From an uncultured Dorea sp. (GTDB lineage Bacteria > Bacillota > Clostridia > Lachnospirales > Lachnospiraceae): a stretch of DNA of 8,157 nucleotides. The notes under the pieces are model-generated. The model was not told the DNA's origin. It was given only the letters and a program-made list of their open reading frames with translations, and made no database searches. The DNA is taken from positions 73,323 to 81,479 of the forward strand of contig CAJTUQ010000001.1 in assembly GCA_910579335.1 (NCBI GenBank), given 5' to 3'. This document shows, in pieces, positions 6,201 through 8,157 of the stretch. Made by a program: the position numbers and the translations under genes. How positions within the stretch are numbered: the first letter of the stretch is position 1; each line of letters starts with the position of its first letter.

Positions 6201-6325
6201 GCGATAAAAATTGGCATTCTGAACATATCTGCATATTCCGCGGGCAAATCAATGATTAATTTTTCTTTGCCGCTTCTTAATGATTATTTAATTTTTTTTG
6301 TATATCATAAATCCTCAAATTATTG

Positions 6326-6331
6326 TATAAT
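6326..6331 (+). promoter_or_regulatory. -10 element of the rsmA promoter
   Basis: Perfect TATAAT, 32 bases before the rsmA ATG, implies initiation near 6338 and a leader of about 26 bases containing the ribosome site GGGAG (6352-6356). No good -35 is seen at 16-18 bases: the nearest TTG-containing hexamer (6298-6303) is 22 bases away. The region upstream is very AT-rich, including a T-run at 6292-6299, and could help RNA polymerase binding. Confidence 0.6.
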
Positions 6332-6363
6332 ATCTTAATACTTATTTTTTCGGGAGTGAATAT

Positions 6364-7254
6364 ATGGGCAGTCCGACGCTTGGAAATCCACAGAAAACAA
6401 TTGAAATCTTACAAAAATACCGGTTTTCTTTTCAAAAGAAATTCGGGCAGAATTTTCTTATTGACACGCATGTGCTTGATAAAATCATTCGGGCGGCGGA
6501 TATCGGGAAGGATGATATGGTGCTTGAAATCGGTCCGGGCATCGGGACGATGACGCAGTATCTTGCGGAGGCAGCCAGAAAGGTTCTTGCGGTTGAAATC
6601 GATAAAAATTTGATTCCTATTTTGGAAGATACCTTGAGCGGATATGAAAATGTACGTATTTTAAATGAAGATATATTGAAGGTGGATATCCGAAAGCTTG
6701 TCAGGGAGGAGAATGGGGGGAAACCCGTCAAAGTGGTGGCAAACCTTCCATATTATATTACGACGCCGATTATCATGGGGCTGTTTGAAGAACATGTACC
6801 GGTTACAAGTATTACGGTCATGGTGCAGAAGGAGGTGGCGGACCGGATGCAGACCGGACCGGGCAACAAAGATTACGGGGCGCTGTCGCTGGCGGTTCAG
6901 TATTATGCCGTGCCTTATATTGTGGCGAACGTGCCGCCCAACTGTTTTATGCCCCGCCCGAAAGTAGGTTCTGCGGTTATACGGCTTACACGCCATGAAA
7001 AACCGTGTGTGGAGGTTGAGGATGAAAGGCTGATGTTTGACATTATACGGGCATCCTTTAATCAGAGAAGAAAGACGCTGGCAAACGGATTGAAAAATTC
7101 AGAAAAACTGGATTTTTCGAAAGACATTATTATGGAAGCTTTGGAATGCCTGGGAAAGGGCGCCGGAGTGCGGGGAGAAGCGCTGACTCTTGAAGATTTT
7201 GCCGAATTGAGCAATTATCTTTCCAAAGCCCGACCTGCGGCTGGTAACAAATAA
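6364..7254 (+). CDS. rsmA: 16S rRNA (adenine1518-N6/adenine1519-N6)-dimethyltransferase
   Basis: Also called KsgA. This S-adenosylmethionine-dependent enzyme dimethylates two adjacent adenines in helix 45 of 16S rRNA during late small-subunit assembly. The 296-residue length fits the family. The N-terminus has the substrate-side motif KKFGQNFLID (25-34). The SAM-binding motif I is LEIGPGIGT (54-62), with an acidic residue ending beta-2 in AVEID (76-80). Motif IV is NLPYYITTPI (127-136), the expected catalytic motif of N6-adenine methyltransferases. The C-terminal domain carries FMPRPKVGSAV (195-205) and FNQRRKTL (232-239). The start has GGGAG seven bases upstream and a family-like leader (TIEILQKY). 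The 23S dimethyltransferases (Erm) share the fold, but FGQNFL together with PRPKV and FNQRRKTL fits KsgA. The next gene follows after 33 bases with no terminator seen. Confidence 0.96.
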   Translation: MGSPTLGNPQKTIEILQKYRFSFQKKFGQNFLIDTHVLDKIIRAADIGKDDMVLEIGPGIGTMTQYLAEAARKVLAVEIDKNLIPILEDTLSGYENVRILNEDILKVDIRKLVREENGGKPVKVVANLPYYITTPIIMGLFEEHVPVTSITVMVQKEVADRMQTGPGNKDYGALSLAVQYYAVPYIVANVPPNCFMPRPKVGSAVIRLTRHEKPCVEVEDERLMFDIIRASFNQRRKTLANGLKNSEKLDFSKDIIMEALECLGKGAGVRGEALTLEDFAELSNYLSKARPAAGNK

Positions 7255-7287
7255 ATCATATATAACGCAGACAGAAAGGATGATAGG

Positions 7288-8157
7288 ATGACAAACAACG
7301 TAGAAAGAGCGTTATTTGAAATCACACCGGAGATTGAGCATTTTGCCGAATTGTGTGTAAAAAATAATGCAATCGACAAGGATCTGTATACAGAGTATGA
7401 AGTTAAGAGAGGCCTTCGCGACCTAAATGGCAAAGGGGTGCTGGCCGGACTTACGAATGTGTCGGATGTGTGCGCAAAAAAGATCGTGGGCGGCAAAGAG
7501 GTGCCGTGTGCAGGAAAGCTTTATTACCGGGGATATAATATTAAAGACCTTGTAAATGGCTTCCTGAAAGAAAAGCATTTTGGCTTTGAGGAGATTGCAT
7601 ATCTTCTTTTGTTCGGCGAGCTGCCGTCAAAAAAGGAATTTGAGGAGTTTAAGGAAGAACTGATTGAAAGGCGCACCCTGCCGCCGAATTTTGTGCGGGA
7701 CGTCATAATGAAGGCTCCCAGCCGGGATATGATGAACAGCCTTTCCCGCTCTATACTGAATCTTTACAGTTATGATATGAAGGCGGATGACACGACGATT
7801 CCAAATGTACTTAGACAATGTTTGAATCTAATCAGCCAGTTTCCGATGATGATGGTGTACGGTTATCATGCGTATAATTACCGCAGAGGCGAGGATTTGT
7901 TTATCTATGCCCCGTCTTCTAAGCTTTCAATGGCGGAGAACATTCTGATGATGCTTAGGGAAGACCGCAAGTATTCCAAGCTTGAGGCGAAGATTCTGGA
8001 CATGGCGCTCGTTCTTCATATGGAACATGGCGGCGGAAATAATTCTACTTTCACTTCAAGGGTAGTGACTTCTGCGGGTTCTGATACTTATTCCGTAATT
8101 GCTGCTGCGCTGTCTTCTTTAAAAGGACCAAAGCATGGTGGCGCAAATATTAAAGTA
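7288..8157 (+). CDS. gltA: Citrate synthase, 3' end cut by window
   Basis: The first 290 codons of a citrate synthase-family enzyme (oxaloacetate plus acetyl-CoA to citrate), open to the last base. After an N-terminal segment of about 70 residues comes GKLYYRGYNIKDLV (76-89), the family's conserved early motif, then EEIAYLLLFGELP (101-113). The active-site region includes MEHGGGNNSTFTSRVV (247-262) with the first catalytic histidine, and LKGPKHGGAN (278-287) with the second. The missing part should hold the catalytic Asp. This is the Si-type fold, not the HMGL-like Re-citrate synthase of some clostridia. 2-Methylcitrate synthase is an alternative that cannot be excluded. The start has AAAGGA (7275-7280) seven bases upstream of ATG. 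It lies 33 bases after rsmA and is probably read from the same transcript; no other TCA-cycle gene is in view. Confidence 0.9.
   Translation, partial: MTNNVERALFEITPEIEHFAELCVKNNAIDKDLYTEYEVKRGLRDLNGKGVLAGLTNVSDVCAKKIVGGKEVPCAGKLYYRGYNIKDLVNGFLKEKHFGFEEIAYLLLFGELPSKKEFEEFKEELIERRTLPPNFVRDVIMKAPSRDMMNSLSRSILNLYSYDMKADDTTIPNVLRQCLNLISQFPMMMVYGYHAYNYRRGEDLFIYAPSSKLSMAENILMMLREDRKYSKLEAKILDMALVLHMEHGGGNNSTFTSRVVTSAGSDTYSVIAAALSSLKGPKHGGANIKV

Noticed and set aside
6099..6338. A 79-codon plus-strand frame across the DUF4230/rsmA spacer
   Set aside because: It overlaps the DUF4230 start and both promoters, has no good ribosome site, and arises from AT-rich sequence.

Overview
The window reads as ordinary chromosome from a mid-GC, low-oxygen Firmicute. 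The best fit is a clostridial gut-type bacterium close to Lachnospiraceae. This is inferred from strong purine-rich ribosome binding sites, dense gene packing, a Gram-positive-style IIA-IIB-IIC fructose permease, a clostridial-type enzyme I, and a DUF4230 protein. No species can be named. I see no tRNA, rRNA, insertion sequence, CRISPR array or phage gene.

Bases 1-5470 hold a plus-strand fructose phosphotransferase (PTS) operon whose beginning lies outside the window. The order is 1-phosphofructokinase (fruK, 5' end missing), fructose permease IIABC (fruA), HPr (ptsH), enzyme I (ptsI) and a DeoR-family repressor (fruR). Together these form a complete relay: PEP to enzyme I His188, to HPr His15, to FruA IIA His67, to IIB Cys179, to fructose. 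The resulting fructose-1-phosphate is converted by FruK to fructose-1,6-bisphosphate, and the repressor probably senses a pathway intermediate. The most notable detail is that this HPr has Ala at position 46, where Gram-positive HPr normally carries the regulatory serine. It looks like a transport-only HPr outside HPr-kinase control. A GC-rich hairpin sits between ptsH and ptsI, and fruR starts on the base after the ptsI stop codon.

Bases 5471-6363 hold a convergent minus-strand gene for a membrane-anchored DUF4230 protein. It has its own extended -10 promoter and two minus-strand terminator-like hairpins, the first of which includes its stop codon. No convincing plus-strand terminator follows fruR. 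The 250-base region 6114-6363 is AT-rich and carries divergent promoters for the DUF4230 gene (minus) and the rRNA methyltransferase gene (plus).

Bases 6364-8157 hold rsmA/ksgA (16S rRNA dimethyladenosine transferase). After 33 bases comes the first 290 codons of a citrate synthase that runs off the window. These two are probably co-transcribed.

I found no clear undescribed multi-gene system. The items worth a second look are the Ser46-less HPr inside a self-contained fructose PTS operon, the ptsH-ptsI hairpin, and the uncharacterised DUF4230 gene with its tail-to-tail junction.
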